45,313 bases of DNA from NCBI RefSeq assembly GCF_913064665.1, contig NZ_CAJYBT010000030.1, positions 1-45,313 of the forward strand. Direction: 5' to 3'. How positions within the stretch are numbered: the first letter of the stretch is position 1; each line of letters opens with the position of its first letter. Made by a program: the position numbers and the translations under genes. Shown one piece after another: positions 15,227 to 23,527 of the stretch. The notes under the pieces were generated by a model, which ran no database searches, was not told the DNA's origin, and was given only the letters and a program-made list of their open reading frames with translations. The DNA comes from an uncultured Thioclava sp. GTDB taxonomy: Bacteria; Pseudomonadota; Alphaproteobacteria; Rhodobacterales; Rhodobacteraceae.

Positions 15227-16039
15227 ATGAGTTTTGACAGTATTTCCAAACGTGGTCTGGTGATTTTGGGCTGCGGCCGCATGGGCGGCGCGATCTTGCA
15301 GGGGCTGCTCAAGGGGGGCTTGTCTGCGGGCGCAGTCTGGGTGATTGACCCGCATCCGGCTGACTGGCTGCAAGACGCAGGCGTACATCTCAACACCGAT
15401 CTTCCCGCAAATCCTGCCGTGGTGCTGGTCGCGGTCAAACCGCAGATGATGGCCGATGCCTTGCCGCATCTTTCGGCGATGGCGGCGGGCGATACGTTGT
15501 TTCTCACGGTGGCGGCGGGCATCACGATGGCCGGGTATGAGCGGATGCTGGGCGCTGACACCCGCCTTGTGCGCGCCATGCCCAACACCCCCGCCGCGAT
15601 CGGGCGCGGTGTGACGGCGATCGTTGGCAACCCGAAAGCCACCGCCCAAGACCTTGATATCGCTGAAGAGTTGATGACTGGCGTGGGTCAGGTCGTGCGG
15701 CTGGAACACGAAGATCAGATGGATGCGGTGATCGGGGTTTCGGGCTCGGGCCCGGCCTATGTGTTTCACCTGATCGAAGTAATGGCAGCAGCGGGCGAGG
15801 CCGAAGGGCTTGCCCCGGACCTAGCACTGCAACTGGCCAAGGCGACGGTTGGCGGGGCGGGCGAATTGGCCGAGCGCAGCGATGAGACGCCCGGCAAATT
15901 GCGCGAGAACGTCACCTCTCCGGGCGGCACTACGGCAGCCGCCCTTGAGGTGCTGATGGACCCGGATACCGGCATGGCGCCGCTGATGCGTCGCGCCGTA
16001 GCCGCCAACATCGCCCGCAATCGGGAGCTGGGAAAATGA
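15227..16039 (+). CDS. proC: Pyrroline-5-carboxylate reductase
   Basis: The 270-residue enzyme catalyses the last step of proline synthesis, reducing pyrroline-5-carboxylate with NAD(P)H. The Rossmann motif is GCGRMGGAILQGLL. AMPNTPAAIGRG and the C-terminal signature (GSGPAYVFHLIEVMAAAGE, then SPGGTTAAALEVL) are diagnostic. The ATG at 15227 is preceded by a G-rich ribosome site that can be hidden in a hairpin. Its stop overlaps the start of csaA (ATGA). Confidence 0.96.
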   Translation: MSFDSISKRGLVILGCGRMGGAILQGLLKGGLSAGAVWVIDPHPADWLQDAGVHLNTDLPANPAVVLVAVKPQMMADALPHLSAMAAGDTLFLTVAAGITMAGYERMLGADTRLVRAMPNTPAAIGRGVTAIVGNPKATAQDLDIAEELMTGVGQVVRLEHEDQMDAVIGVSGSGPAYVFHLIEVMAAAGEAEGLAPDLALQLAKATVGGAGELAERSDETPGKLRENVTSPGGTTAAALEVLMDPDTGMAPLMRRAVAANIARNRELGK

Positions 16040-16371
16040 CGATCAGCTTTGACGATTTCCTCAAGGTCGATATTCGCGTCGGATGCGTGCTGCGCGCCGA
16101 ACCCTTCCCCGAAGCGCGCAAACCCGCGATCAAGCTTTGGGTCGATTACGGCGATGAGATCGGGGTCAAGAAATCTTCTGCCCAGATCACGAAACACTAT
16201 ACACCAGAAGAGCTTATCGGTCGTCAGGTCTTGGGCGTGGTGAATTTCCCGCCCCGCCAGATCGGCCCGTTCATGTCCGAGGCGCTGGTGCTCGGCATCC
16301 CCGATGCCGAGGGCGAGGTGGTGTTGCTTGGACCCGGCCAAGATGTGCCTTTGGGCGGAAGGATGTTTTGA
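16036..16371 (+). CDS. csaA: CsaA-like tRNA-binding protein
   Basis: The 111-residue protein is a single OB-fold tRNA-binding domain, as in the C-terminus of bacterial methionyl-tRNA synthetase and Arc1p. Motifs seen are FLKVDIRVGCVLRAEPFPEA, KKSSAQITKHYTPEELIGRQ and NFPPRQIGPFMSEALVLG. CsaA has been described as a chaperone-like, tRNA-binding dimer. It starts within the end of proC and ends on the base where the following dehydrogenase starts, so it is tightly coupled to both. Confidence 0.92.
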   Translation: MTISFDDFLKVDIRVGCVLRAEPFPEARKPAIKLWVDYGDEIGVKKSSAQITKHYTPEELIGRQVLGVVNFPPRQIGPFMSEALVLGIPDAEGEVVLLGPGQDVPLGGRMF

Positions 16372-17321
16372 TGAAACTGCTTGTAACTCGTGAATTGACC
16401 CCCGAGGTCGAGGCCCGTGTGGCGCGCGAATTTGACGTGACCTTTCGCAATGGTGCAGCCCCGATGGAGGCCGACGAGGCCGCGCAAGCGCTGGCTGACT
16501 ATGACGCGCTTTTGGTCACGCTCGGGGATCGCCTAAACGCGCAGACCTTTGCCGCCCCGCCGCGCGCGAAAATGGTCGCCAATTTCGGCGTCGGCTATAA
16601 CCATATCGATGTCGCCGCCGCCCAAGCCGCTGGCGTCACGGTCTCCAACACGCCGGGCGCGGTCACCGACGCCACTGCCGATATCGCGATGACGCTGATC
16701 TTGATGAGCGCGCGGCGCGCAGGCGCGGGCGAGCGCTATGTGCGGCGCGGCGACTGGACCGGCTGGACGCCAACGCAGTTTCTGGGCCAACACGTGACGG
16801 GCAAACGCGTGGGCATCATCGGCATGGGACGGATCGGTACCGCAATCGCCAAGCGCTGCCATTACGGCTTTGGCATGGAGGTGCTGTTTACCAAACGCTC
16901 CCCCCTGCCTGATCCCGGCCTGCCCGCCCGTCAGGTCAGCCAGGACGAATTGTTGAAAATGTGCGATTTCGTCGTCATCGCCGTGCCCGCAAGCCCAGCA
17001 ACGCATCACCTCATCGGCGCGCCCGAGATCGCAAAACTGCAACCCCATGCGCATCTGATCAACATCGCGCGCGGCGATATCGTGCAGGAAACCGCGCTGA
17101 TTGCGGCCCTGCAAGCGGGGGTGATCGCCGGGGCTGGACTGGATGTGTATGAACACGAACCCGATGTGCCTGCGGCCCTGCGCGCGCTGGATAACGTCAC
17201 GTTACTGCCGCATCTGGGCACCGCTGCGCTGGAGGTGCGCGATGCGATGGGGCATATGGCGGTGGATAATCTGATCGCGTTTCGGGACGGCAACGCGCCG
17301 CCCAATCGCGTCACCGCTTGA
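16371..17321 (+). CDS. D-2-hydroxyacid dehydrogenase (glyoxylate/hydroxypyruvate reductase type)
   Basis: The 316-residue NAD(P)-dependent dehydrogenase would reduce glyoxylate or hydroxypyruvate, or oxidise D-glycerate, in the cytoplasm. The cofactor motif is GIIGMGRIGTAIAKR. The catalytic triad is visible as Arg in NIARGDIV, Glu in DVYEHEPDV and His in LLPHLGTA. FGVGYNHIDVAAA and NTPGAVTDATADIA are typical of the GyaR/GhrA-related branch. The ATG at 16371 overlaps the csaA stop by one base. Substrate preference cannot be told from sequence alone. Confidence 0.9.
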   Translation: MKLLVTRELTPEVEARVAREFDVTFRNGAAPMEADEAAQALADYDALLVTLGDRLNAQTFAAPPRAKMVANFGVGYNHIDVAAAQAAGVTVSNTPGAVTDATADIAMTLILMSARRAGAGERYVRRGDWTGWTPTQFLGQHVTGKRVGIIGMGRIGTAIAKRCHYGFGMEVLFTKRSPLPDPGLPARQVSQDELLKMCDFVVIAVPASPATHHLIGAPEIAKLQPHAHLINIARGDIVQETALIAALQAGVIAGAGLDVYEHEPDVPAALRALDNVTLLPHLGTAALEVRDAMGHMAVDNLIAFRDGNAPPNRVTA

Positions 17322-17363
17322 CCTTTTGCGCGCCCCACCTGAGTGTTGGGACAGGAGGAGCCG

Positions 17364-18482
17364 ATGCAGCAAGCCGTCATTACCGGAACCGGGGTTTTCA
17401 CCCCGCCGCAAACCATCACCAATGCCGAACTGGTCGAGAGCTTTAACGCCTATGCCGACCTCTTCAACGCCGAAAATGCCGCCGCGATTGCCGCAGGCGA
17501 TGTCGCGGCCAAGGATCATTCCTCGGTGGAATTCATCCTCAAGGCCTCGGGGATTGAGCAGCGCTATGTGATGGACAAGGACGGCGTTCTGGACCCCGCG
17601 CGGATGTATCCGCGCTTGCGTCAACGCTCGGATGATGAGCCCGGCATCATGGCCGAAATCGCGCTCGATGCCTGCAATCAGGCGCTGGAAATGGCCAGTC
17701 GCAAGGGCGAAGACATCGATCTCGTGATCTGCGCCGCCTCTAATATGGAACGCGCTTACCCCGCAATTTCGATTGAAATTCAAAAGCTTCTGGGGGCGGG
17801 TGGCTTTGCTTTCGATATGAATGTCGCCTGCTCCTCCGCGACCTTCGGGATTCAGGCCGCCGCTGACATGATCCGCACCGGATCGGTGCGCCGCGCGCTG
17901 GTGGTGAACCCCGAGATCACCTCGGGCCATCTCGAATGGCGCGACCGCGATTGCCATTTCATCTTCGGCGATGTCGCCACCGCAACCCTGATTGAGCGGC
18001 GCGAAGATGACACGCAGGGCTTTTTGATCCGCTCGAGCCGCTGCGCCACGGAATTTTCCAACAACATTCGCAACAATAACGGTTTCCTGCGTCGCACGCG
18101 CCCCGATGGCGTCGCGGATCGGCGTGATATGCAGTTCATGCAAGAGGGTCGCAAAGTGTTCAAAGAGGTGATGCCGATGGTCGCGCAGCACGTTCTTGCG
18201 CATCTCGCAGAGACCGGAGTGAAGCCCGAAGATCTGCGCCGCCTCTGGCTGCATCAGGCCAACAAAACGATGAATGATTTTCTGGGCCGCAAGGTGCTGG
18301 GGCGCGACCCGGAACCCGGCGAGCAACCCAATATCCTGCAAGACTATGCCAACACGTCATCGGCAGGCTCGATCATCGCGTTTGCGAAACATTCCAATGA
18401 CTTCGCCCCGGGCGATCTGGGGTTGATCTGCTCTTTCGGGGCGGGCTATTCGGTGGGATCGGTTGTGGTCGAGCGGATCTAG
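17364..18482 (+). CDS. FabH-like beta-ketoacyl-ACP synthase III
   Basis: The 372-residue thiolase-fold enzyme condenses an acyl starter with malonyl-ACP or a related acceptor. The catalytic triad is complete: Cys in NVACSSATF, His in WLHQANKTM and Asn in YANTSSAGS. It is longer than housekeeping FabH (about 320) and has an extended N-terminal part (AELVESFNAYADLFNAENAA). It stands apart from plsX or other fatty-acid genes, so it may serve a specialised pathway. The start at 17364 has AGGAGG upstream. It converges with tdk, and the stop codons overlap. Confidence 0.88.
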   Translation: MQQAVITGTGVFTPPQTITNAELVESFNAYADLFNAENAAAIAAGDVAAKDHSSVEFILKASGIEQRYVMDKDGVLDPARMYPRLRQRSDDEPGIMAEIALDACNQALEMASRKGEDIDLVICAASNMERAYPAISIEIQKLLGAGGFAFDMNVACSSATFGIQAAADMIRTGSVRRALVVNPEITSGHLEWRDRDCHFIFGDVATATLIERREDDTQGFLIRSSRCATEFSNNIRNNNGFLRRTRPDGVADRRDMQFMQEGRKVFKEVMPMVAQHVLAHLAETGVKPEDLRRLWLHQANKTMNDFLGRKVLGRDPEPGEQPNILQDYANTSSAGSIIAFAKHSNDFAPGDLGLICSFGAGYSVGSVVVERI

Positions 18483-19063
18483 ACGCGCTCGCCCATCGCC
18501 GCGCGCCAATGGCGGCGACACAGGCTGACATAGGTCTCGTTGCCGCCAATCTGCACTTGATCCCCGTCATGCAAGGCGGTGCCATCCGGCCCCATCCGCA
18601 CCACCATCGAGGCCTTTTTCCCACAATGGCAAATCGTGCGCACCTCGCGCATTTCATCAGCGAGCGCCAGCAAGGCCGCCGAGCCGGGAAACAGCTTGCC
18701 TTGGAAATCGACGCGCAGCCCGTAACACATCACCGGCACGCCCAGATCGTCGACCGCCCGGGCCAATTGCCAGACTTGGGCCTCGTTCAGAAATTGTGAT
18801 TCATCAACAAAAATGCACGCACAGGGGCCTGAATCCAACCGTTTCTTGACCATTTCGAACATATCGGTCTCGGACGTGAAGCTTTCTGCCTCTGCCCCAA
18901 TCCCGATCCGGCTTGCGATCTGATTGTGGCCTGCGCGCAGGTCCAGCCGGGCCGTGATCAGCATCGTCGCCATGCCGCGTTCGATGTAATTATACGAGGC
19001 TTGCAACAGCAATGTGCTTTTGCCAGCATTCATCGTCGAGTAGTGAAAATAGAGCTTTGCCAT
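18479..19063 (-). CDS. tdk: Thymidine kinase
   Basis: The 194-residue type II thymidine kinase salvages thymidine with ATP. The P-loop is STMNAGKSTLLLQASYNY and the Walker B-like acid is in FVDESQFL. The lasso and zinc region is seen as ICHCGKKA and the C-terminal SLCRRHW, while GLRVDFQGKLFPGS is the thymidine-binding signature. It converges on the FabH-like gene with a 4-base overlap at 18479-18482. A typical family length supports the ATG at 19063. Confidence 0.96.
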   Translation of the reverse strand: MAKLYFHYSTMNAGKSTLLLQASYNYIERGMATMLITARLDLRAGHNQIASRIGIGAEAESFTSETDMFEMVKKRLDSGPCACIFVDESQFLNEAQVWQLARAVDDLGVPVMCYGLRVDFQGKLFPGSAALLALADEMREVRTICHCGKKASMVVRMGPDGTALHDGDQVQIGGNETYVSLCRRHWRAAMGERV

Positions 19064-19188
19064 GAACTACCGCATAGCGTCCCAAAACTGGCGCGGCAAG
19101 GCTCTGCCCTACGGCTTGGGGTCCGTCAGGCAGAGCCCGCCAGCCCTGGATCGTGTGGGGAGCCAAGGCTGAAACGCGTCGCGCGCTT

Positions 19189-19218
19189 TTGTTAAACGCG
19201 TTCTCGTTGGCTTATGAT
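19189..19218 (+). promoter_or_regulatory. Promoter for the HTH-like gene
   Basis: TTGTTA (19189-19194) is separated by 17-18 bases from TTATGAT (19212-19218), which contains TATGAT, five of six matches to the -10 consensus. The next gene starts at 19285. Confidence 0.5.
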
Positions 19219-19255
19219 GTGACAAATCGCGCGCTGCGGGGTAAGGGGAATGGCA

Positions 19256-19268
19256 GGGAAATTTTCCC
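19256..19268. promoter_or_regulatory. Palindrome GGGAAATTTTCCC between promoter and start
   Basis: GGGAAA and TTTCCC flank a single T. The palindrome lies about 40 bases below the -10 box and 16 bases above the ATG of a protein with an HTH-like segment. It could be an operator used for autoregulation; this is inference from position and symmetry only. Confidence 0.35.
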
Positions 19269-19284
19269 ACAGCAGGGCATTGAG

Positions 19285-19746
19285 ATGAGCGAACATATTG
19301 GCAGCTATTTGAAGAAACACAGCGAAGCGCTGGTCAAAGACCTCGGTATCGAGGCTGCGGCCCGGATTTGCGGGAAATCCAAGGCCACGCTGGGGCGCTA
19401 TTACTCGAACGATCCTGACAATTCGGAGCGCTTCATGCCGCTTGATGTCGCGGCCCGCCTTGAGGCCGAGGCCAGCTATCCGCATGTGACGGTCGCGCTG
19501 GCCGATCTGGCAGGCGTCACGCTGAGCTGGAATGAAGAGCGGCGCAATGCCTCGAGCGGTTCGATCAATTCCGACGTTGTGGCGCTGAGCCAGCGCTTTG
19601 CGATGCTGATGGCGGAATATCACGTCTCGATCGCCGACGGCACGATCAGCCTGAATGAGGCCAAGCGGATGCTCAAAGAGGCGCAGGCACTGCAAGAGGT
19701 CCTGCTGCAGGTCAAACTCAAGCTGGAGGAAGGCGCGGTCGGCTAA
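19285..19746 (+). CDS. Conserved hypothetical protein with helix-turn-helix-like N-terminus
   Basis: The protein has 153 residues from the ATG at 19285. The segment [20 protein letters not shown] has the spacing of a helix-turn-helix, and the rest is helical, ending in a coiled-coil-like stretch ([20 protein letters not shown]). I do not recognise the family; a DNA-binding regulator is plausible. The frame is open to 19153, but those codons overlap the promoter. It converges with dtd, the stops overlapping by 3 bases. Confidence 0.75.
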   Translation: MSEHIGSYLKKHSEALVKDLGIEAAARICGKSKATLGRYYSNDPDNSERFMPLDVAARLEAEASYPHVTVALADLAGVTLSWNEERRNASSGSINSDVVALSQRFAMLMAEYHVSIADGTISLNEAKRMLKEAQALQEVLLQVKLKLEEGAVG

Positions 19747-20192
19747 GCCCGATCGGCGCTGTCCATCCAGATCGTAACTGGCCCGTCATTCAGCAGGTCC
19801 ACCGCCATATCTGCACCGAATTCCCCCGTCTGAACGGGTAGACCAAGCCGCGCCAGATGGGCGGCGAAATGCTCATAAAGTGGCTTGCCCTGATCGGGTG
19901 GGGCGGCGGTGGAAAATCCGGGGCGATTGCCGCGCGACGTGTCGGCGGCAAGGGTGAACTGGCTCACCACCAGACAGGCCCCACCTATATCGCCCACGGC
20001 GAGATTCATCTTGCCCGCCGCGTCCTTGAAGATCCGTAGCTTGGCCACGCGCTCGGCGAGTTTCTCGGCCGTGACCGTATCATCACCCGCCATTGCACAG
20101 ACCAAAATCAGCAGCCCATGTTGAATATTTGCTAGTCTTGCGCCGGAAACCGTCACGGACGCCCGCGAAACTCGTTGAATAAGTGCTCTCAC
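19743..20192 (-). CDS. dtd: D-aminoacyl-tRNA deacylase
   Basis: The 149-residue enzyme removes D-amino acids (and glycine) mischarged on tRNA. The two family motifs are intact: [17 protein letters not shown], and [11 protein letters not shown] (the Gly-cis-Pro motif region). The start is read as GTG at 20192 ([15 protein letters not shown]), which overlaps the kinase stop by 4 bases (GTGA); an in-frame start at 20210 is possible but lies within the upstream gene. Translational coupling to the PfkB kinase gene is likely. Confidence 0.94.
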   Translation of the reverse strand: MRALIQRVSRASVTVSGARLANIQHGLLILVCAMAGDDTVTAEKLAERVAKLRIFKDAAGKMNLAVGDIGGACLVVSQFTLAADTSRGNRPGFSTAAPPDQGKPLYEHFAAHLARLGLPVQTGEFGADMAVDLLNDGPVTIWMDSADRA

Positions 20193-21112
20193 GCGAGATC
20201 CTCGGCCCAAGGAGGATTGGCCCCCGCGCGGCTCACAACCACCGCCGCAGCCGCCACGCCCAGATCAAGACAGGCCCGGATCAGGTCTTCATTGGCGCGC
20301 GAAATCGCCTCTTTGCTCAGCGCGTCTGCGCGATCCAATGCGGCCAAAACGCCCGCGTTGAATGTATCGCCCGCGCCGACCGTGTCGACCACCTCAACCT
20401 TGCGGGCCGGTGCGAATACGTCGTGATCGGCGCTAAACCCATGCGCTCCGGTCGCCCCCTCGGTCACGAAAACCAGCTTCGCCCCTCGCGCCAAAACTTT
20501 GCGCGCCAGATCTTCGATCGTGCCGGGACCTTCGATCCAGCGCAGATCCTCATCCGAAAGTTTCACGATATCGGCCACCGCCATCATGCGATCAAGTCGC
20601 GCACGATAAGCGACCTCGTCGCGAATGAAACCGGGGCGGATATTGGGGTCGATCATCGTAACACGGCTGGGTGCCTCGCGCAGCATCAACGCCTCATAAG
20701 TCGCGCCGCTAGGCTCTACCACCAGAGAAATTCCCCCGAAAAACAGCGCCTTAACGCTATCAGGCACGACGGGCAGATCAGTGTCCGCCAGCATCCGCCC
20801 CGCTGTATTTTCATCGTAGAACGCATAGCGCGCATGGCCATCAATCAGCGTCACGAAAGCCAATGTCGTGGGTCGATCAGAGCGCGCCGCAAGCCCCGCA
20901 TCAACGCCTGACTCGGCCAGCGCATTGATCAACATCTGACCAAACAAATCATCCGACAAACCCGAGAAGAACCCCGAGCGCGCGCCAAGCCGTCCCAAAG
21001 CGATCGCGGTGTTGAACACGGCCCCACCGGGATAGGGCGCGAACGCGGTTTCGCCCAGCGAGCTTTGACGGGGCAGCATGTCGATCAGGGCTTCTCCACA
21101 GCTCAGGATCAT
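20189..21112 (-). CDS. PfkB-family sugar kinase (fructokinase-like)
   Basis: The 307-residue ribokinase-fold kinase phosphorylates a sugar using ATP. The substrate-binding N-terminal region is GEALIDMLP with [18 protein letters not shown]. The anion hole and catalytic Asp are in [17 protein letters not shown]. The ATG at 21112 follows AGGAGG, and the N-terminus then matches fructokinases. It is transcribed with dtd, and the RpiR regulator gene lies upstream on the same strand 132 bases away. The sugar specificity is a guess based on overall resemblance. Confidence 0.88.
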   Translation of the reverse strand: MILSCGEALIDMLPRQSSLGETAFAPYPGGAVFNTAIALGRLGARSGFFSGLSDDLFGQMLINALAESGVDAGLAARSDRPTTLAFVTLIDGHARYAFYDENTAGRMLADTDLPVVPDSVKALFFGGISLVVEPSGATYEALMLREAPSRVTMIDPNIRPGFIRDEVAYRARLDRMMAVADIVKLSDEDLRWIEGPGTIEDLARKVLARGAKLVFVTEGATGAHGFSADHDVFAPARKVEVVDTVGAGDTFNAGVLAALDRADALSKEAISRANEDLIRACLDLGVAAAAVVVSRAGANPPWAEDLA

Positions 21113-21244
21113 CGAAAACCTCCTCTTGCTTGCGCTAACAGAGCTACACCGAGGCGCGCGATGCGACAATCCCTCTGTCTTGCGAGTGCTATAAATAACC
21201 CCGAAAAGGCCGACACGACACCGCCAAGGCTTTGTCAGCTGCCC

Positions 21245-22126
21245 CTATTTCCCCCGCCGAAAAAAGCGCGCGCGGTCATAGAGCCCCTCAAGCCGTTTCA
21301 TCCGCGCCGCAGTTTCCTCCCATGTCAGCGATTGCACGGCCGCCATCAAGGTTTCCACCAGCACCTGAATGGCAACCGTGCTGTCCCAAGCACTTGGCAC
21401 CTCGATCTGGGCCGAGAAACGATAGCGCGCATGGGCCGCTGCCGGGCTGACCCAAGGGTCGGTGAACAGGATCATCTCGGCCCCCTGCTCTGCCGCCATT
21501 TCAACCAGTTGCAGCACGTTGTTTTCATAGCGGCGAATGTCGAACACCAGCAGCACATCACCCGCTTGCATTTCCAGCATCGCGGGCGGCCAGGCGTTTG
21601 ATACCGGTTCGAGCAGTTCGACACCGGGGCGGATCACCTTCATATGCGTGGTGAAATACTGCGCAATCGGCAGGGTAATGCGCCCGCCCGTGGCAAAGAT
21701 GCGCCGCTTTGGATCGGCCAGTAACGCAACAGCGGCATCAAATTGCGCATGATCAATCTGCGCCAATGTCGCTTGCAAATTGCCCAGCACCGCATGGGCA
21801 AAGCGGTTAAGCATATGGGTTTCGGGCGCCGCCTCGGCCCAGCGATCATGTTTGGCGAGCGGCGAGACCAGACGCGCCTCTAGCTCGTCGCGCACCGCCT
21901 GTTGCAGACCCGGATAGCCGCCAAAGCCCATCTTTTGCGCCAGCCGCACCACCGTGGGCGAGGACACCTCGGCCGCTTTGGCCAAGGCCGTCACCGAGCC
22001 CAGCAGCGCCACCGGGTAGTGGCGCAGGATATGGCTGGCAAGCTGGCGCTCGGCGCGGGTCATGGCTTCAATCGCGCCTGCGATCTGATCTTCGATGCTT
22101 TTCACGGCTGCTGTCAAAATGGGCAC
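21245..22126 (-). CDS. RpiR/MurR-family transcriptional regulator
   Basis: The 293-residue protein has an N-terminal HTH (TRAERQLASHILRHYPVALL with LAKAAEVSSPTVVRLAQKMG) and a C-terminal SIS sugar-isomerase-like effector domain (RRIFATGGRITLPIAQYF). The start is a GTG at 22126 preceded by AAAGGA. It is divergent from the amidohydrolase-TRAP-GS operon and just upstream of the PfkB kinase gene, so it could control either. The 124-130 base divergent gap holds an inverted repeat that may be its operator, and a TACAAT (complement of 22152-22157) suits its own -10. Confidence 0.92.
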   Translation of the reverse strand: MPILTAAVKSIEDQIAGAIEAMTRAERQLASHILRHYPVALLGSVTALAKAAEVSSPTVVRLAQKMGFGGYPGLQQAVRDELEARLVSPLAKHDRWAEAAPETHMLNRFAHAVLGNLQATLAQIDHAQFDAAVALLADPKRRIFATGGRITLPIAQYFTTHMKVIRPGVELLEPVSNAWPPAMLEMQAGDVLLVFDIRRYENNVLQLVEMAAEQGAEMILFTDPWVSPAAAHARYRFSAQIEVPSAWDSTVAIQVLVETLMAAVQSLTWEETAARMKRLEGLYDRARFFRRGK

Positions 22127-22168
22127 TCCTTTGCGAAGGCTGTGCGAACAGATTGTAACAGAAAACGA

Positions 22169-22194
22169 AATTCTGAAAATATCTTGACAGAATT
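22169..22194. promoter_or_regulatory. Inverted repeat, candidate RpiR operator
   Basis: AATTCTG (22169-22175) and CAGAATT (22188-22194) are perfect inverted repeats with 12 bases between centres of the arms' inner ends, in the AT-rich divergent gap. A TTGACA (22184-22189) overlaps the right arm and could be a -35 for the operon, though no -10 at normal spacing is seen. Confidence 0.5.
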
Positions 22195-22256
22195 ACCCCT
22201 CGGAGGCGAGCCTGATTACATCTTACCACAAGAATCGCACGGGGGGCTGCGTGTTG

Positions 22257-23021
22257 ATGGGGCAAACGCCGATCCAGATCGAAGGGGACGAGCGCGGCGG
22301 CGCGTGCGTTTTCGTGTGCGAACATGCCTCGAATGCGATGCCTGCGCCTTGGGGCGATCTGGGGCTGGATAGCGCCCAGCGCGCGGCCCATATCGCGTGG
22401 GATCCCGGCGCTTTGGGTGTGGCGCGCGCATTGGCCGCGCAGCTTGATGCGCCCCTCGCGGCAGCCTGCCAATCGCGGCTGATCTATGATCTCAACCGCC
22501 CGCCTCACCATGCTGGCGCAATGCCCGCGCGCTCCGAAACCTTTGACATTCCGGGCAATCAGGACCTAAGCGCGCAAGATCGCCTCGCGCGCACAGACGC
22601 CATATATCTGCCGTTTCACGCCGAGTTGCGCGCCCTGATCGCGCGCAGGCTGGCGCGCGGGACGGTGCCGGTTCTGGTGACGGTACATTCCTTTACCCCG
22701 GTTTATTTCGGCCAAAGCCGCACGGTCGAACTGGGTGTGATTCATGACGCCGATCCGGCGCTGGCCTGCGCGGTGCTGGAAGAGGCGCTGGAACAGACCG
22801 GGCTGGATACGCGCCTGAATGAGCCCTATTCGGCCGCCGATGGCGTCACACATACGCTCGCGTTGCAGGCCACCCCGATGGGCCTGCCTCATGTCATGTT
22901 GGAACTGCGCAATGATCTGATCGCGGATGAGGCGTCGCAAAGTGCAATGGCGGCGACCCTTGCACCGGTGCTACGCGCCGCGATTGCGCGTTTGTCGCAC
23001 CAAGCCGGGGAGGCCGCCTGA
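22257..23021 (+). CDS. N-formylglutamate amidohydrolase family protein
   Basis: The protein has 254 residues from the ATG at 22257; a GTG at 22251 is also possible. It has the family's signature residues: EHASNAMP near the N-terminus, IYDLNRPPHHAG, LVTVHSFTPVYFG and LELRNDLI. Characterised relatives (HutG type) cleave N-formylglutamate to glutamate and formate in histidine degradation, but no hut gene is here. Instead it heads a TRAP transporter operon with a glutamine-synthetase-like ligase and two dehydrogenases, so it may cleave an N-substituted or gamma-glutamyl amide (inference). Its stop overlaps the TRAP small permease start (TGATG). Confidence 0.9.
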   Translation: MGQTPIQIEGDERGGACVFVCEHASNAMPAPWGDLGLDSAQRAAHIAWDPGALGVARALAAQLDAPLAAACQSRLIYDLNRPPHHAGAMPARSETFDIPGNQDLSAQDRLARTDAIYLPFHAELRALIARRLARGTVPVLVTVHSFTPVYFGQSRTVELGVIHDADPALACAVLEEALEQTGLDTRLNEPYSAADGVTHTLALQATPMGLPHVMLELRNDLIADEASQSAMAATLAPVLRAAIARLSHQAGEAA

Positions 23022-23527
23022 TGCCCGCATGGATCCGCACCTATGTGCGCTTTGTCGAGACGCTGAACCGGCGCATGGGCAAATTCGCGATGTATCTGCT
23101 CTATGTGATCATGGCGATCATGCTTTATTCGTCCTTCACCAAGATCGCCCATATCCCCGCGCTTTGGACGCTGGAAATGGCGCAGTTCACGCTGGTCGCC
23201 TATTACATGCTGGGCGCGCCGTGGTCGCTGCAGGGTGACACCAATGTGCGCATGGACCTGTTTTATGCACGCTTTTCGCGCAAGGGTCAGGCGTGGTGGG
23301 ATGCGTTCACCGTGTTTGCGCTGATGTTCTACATTGGGATCATGGTTTATTCGGCCTTTGATTCCACCGTCTATGCCTTTGAATACGGCGAGAGAAACCC
23401 AAGCGCGTGGCGGCCCTTCATGTGGCCGATCAAGACCATCATCACCGCCGGGTTCTTTCTGATGTTCCTGCAAGCCACCGTTCTTTTGATCCGCGACATC
23501 GCGACGATCCGCGGAGAGGAAATCTGA
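23021..23527 (+). CDS. TRAP transporter small permease (DctQ-type)
   Basis: The 168-residue protein has four hydrophobic segments, as expected for the small membrane subunit of a tripartite ATP-independent periplasmic transporter. MAQFTLVAYYMLGAPWSLQ with DTNVRMDLFYARFS is characteristic of the DctQ family. It starts within the stop of the amidohydrolase gene and ends on the first base of the large permease ATG, so all three genes are coupled. Confidence 0.93.
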   Translation: MPAWIRTYVRFVETLNRRMGKFAMYLLYVIMAIMLYSSFTKIAHIPALWTLEMAQFTLVAYYMLGAPWSLQGDTNVRMDLFYARFSRKGQAWWDAFTVFALMFYIGIMVYSAFDSTVYAFEYGERNPSAWRPFMWPIKTIITAGFFLMFLQATVLLIRDIATIRGEEI

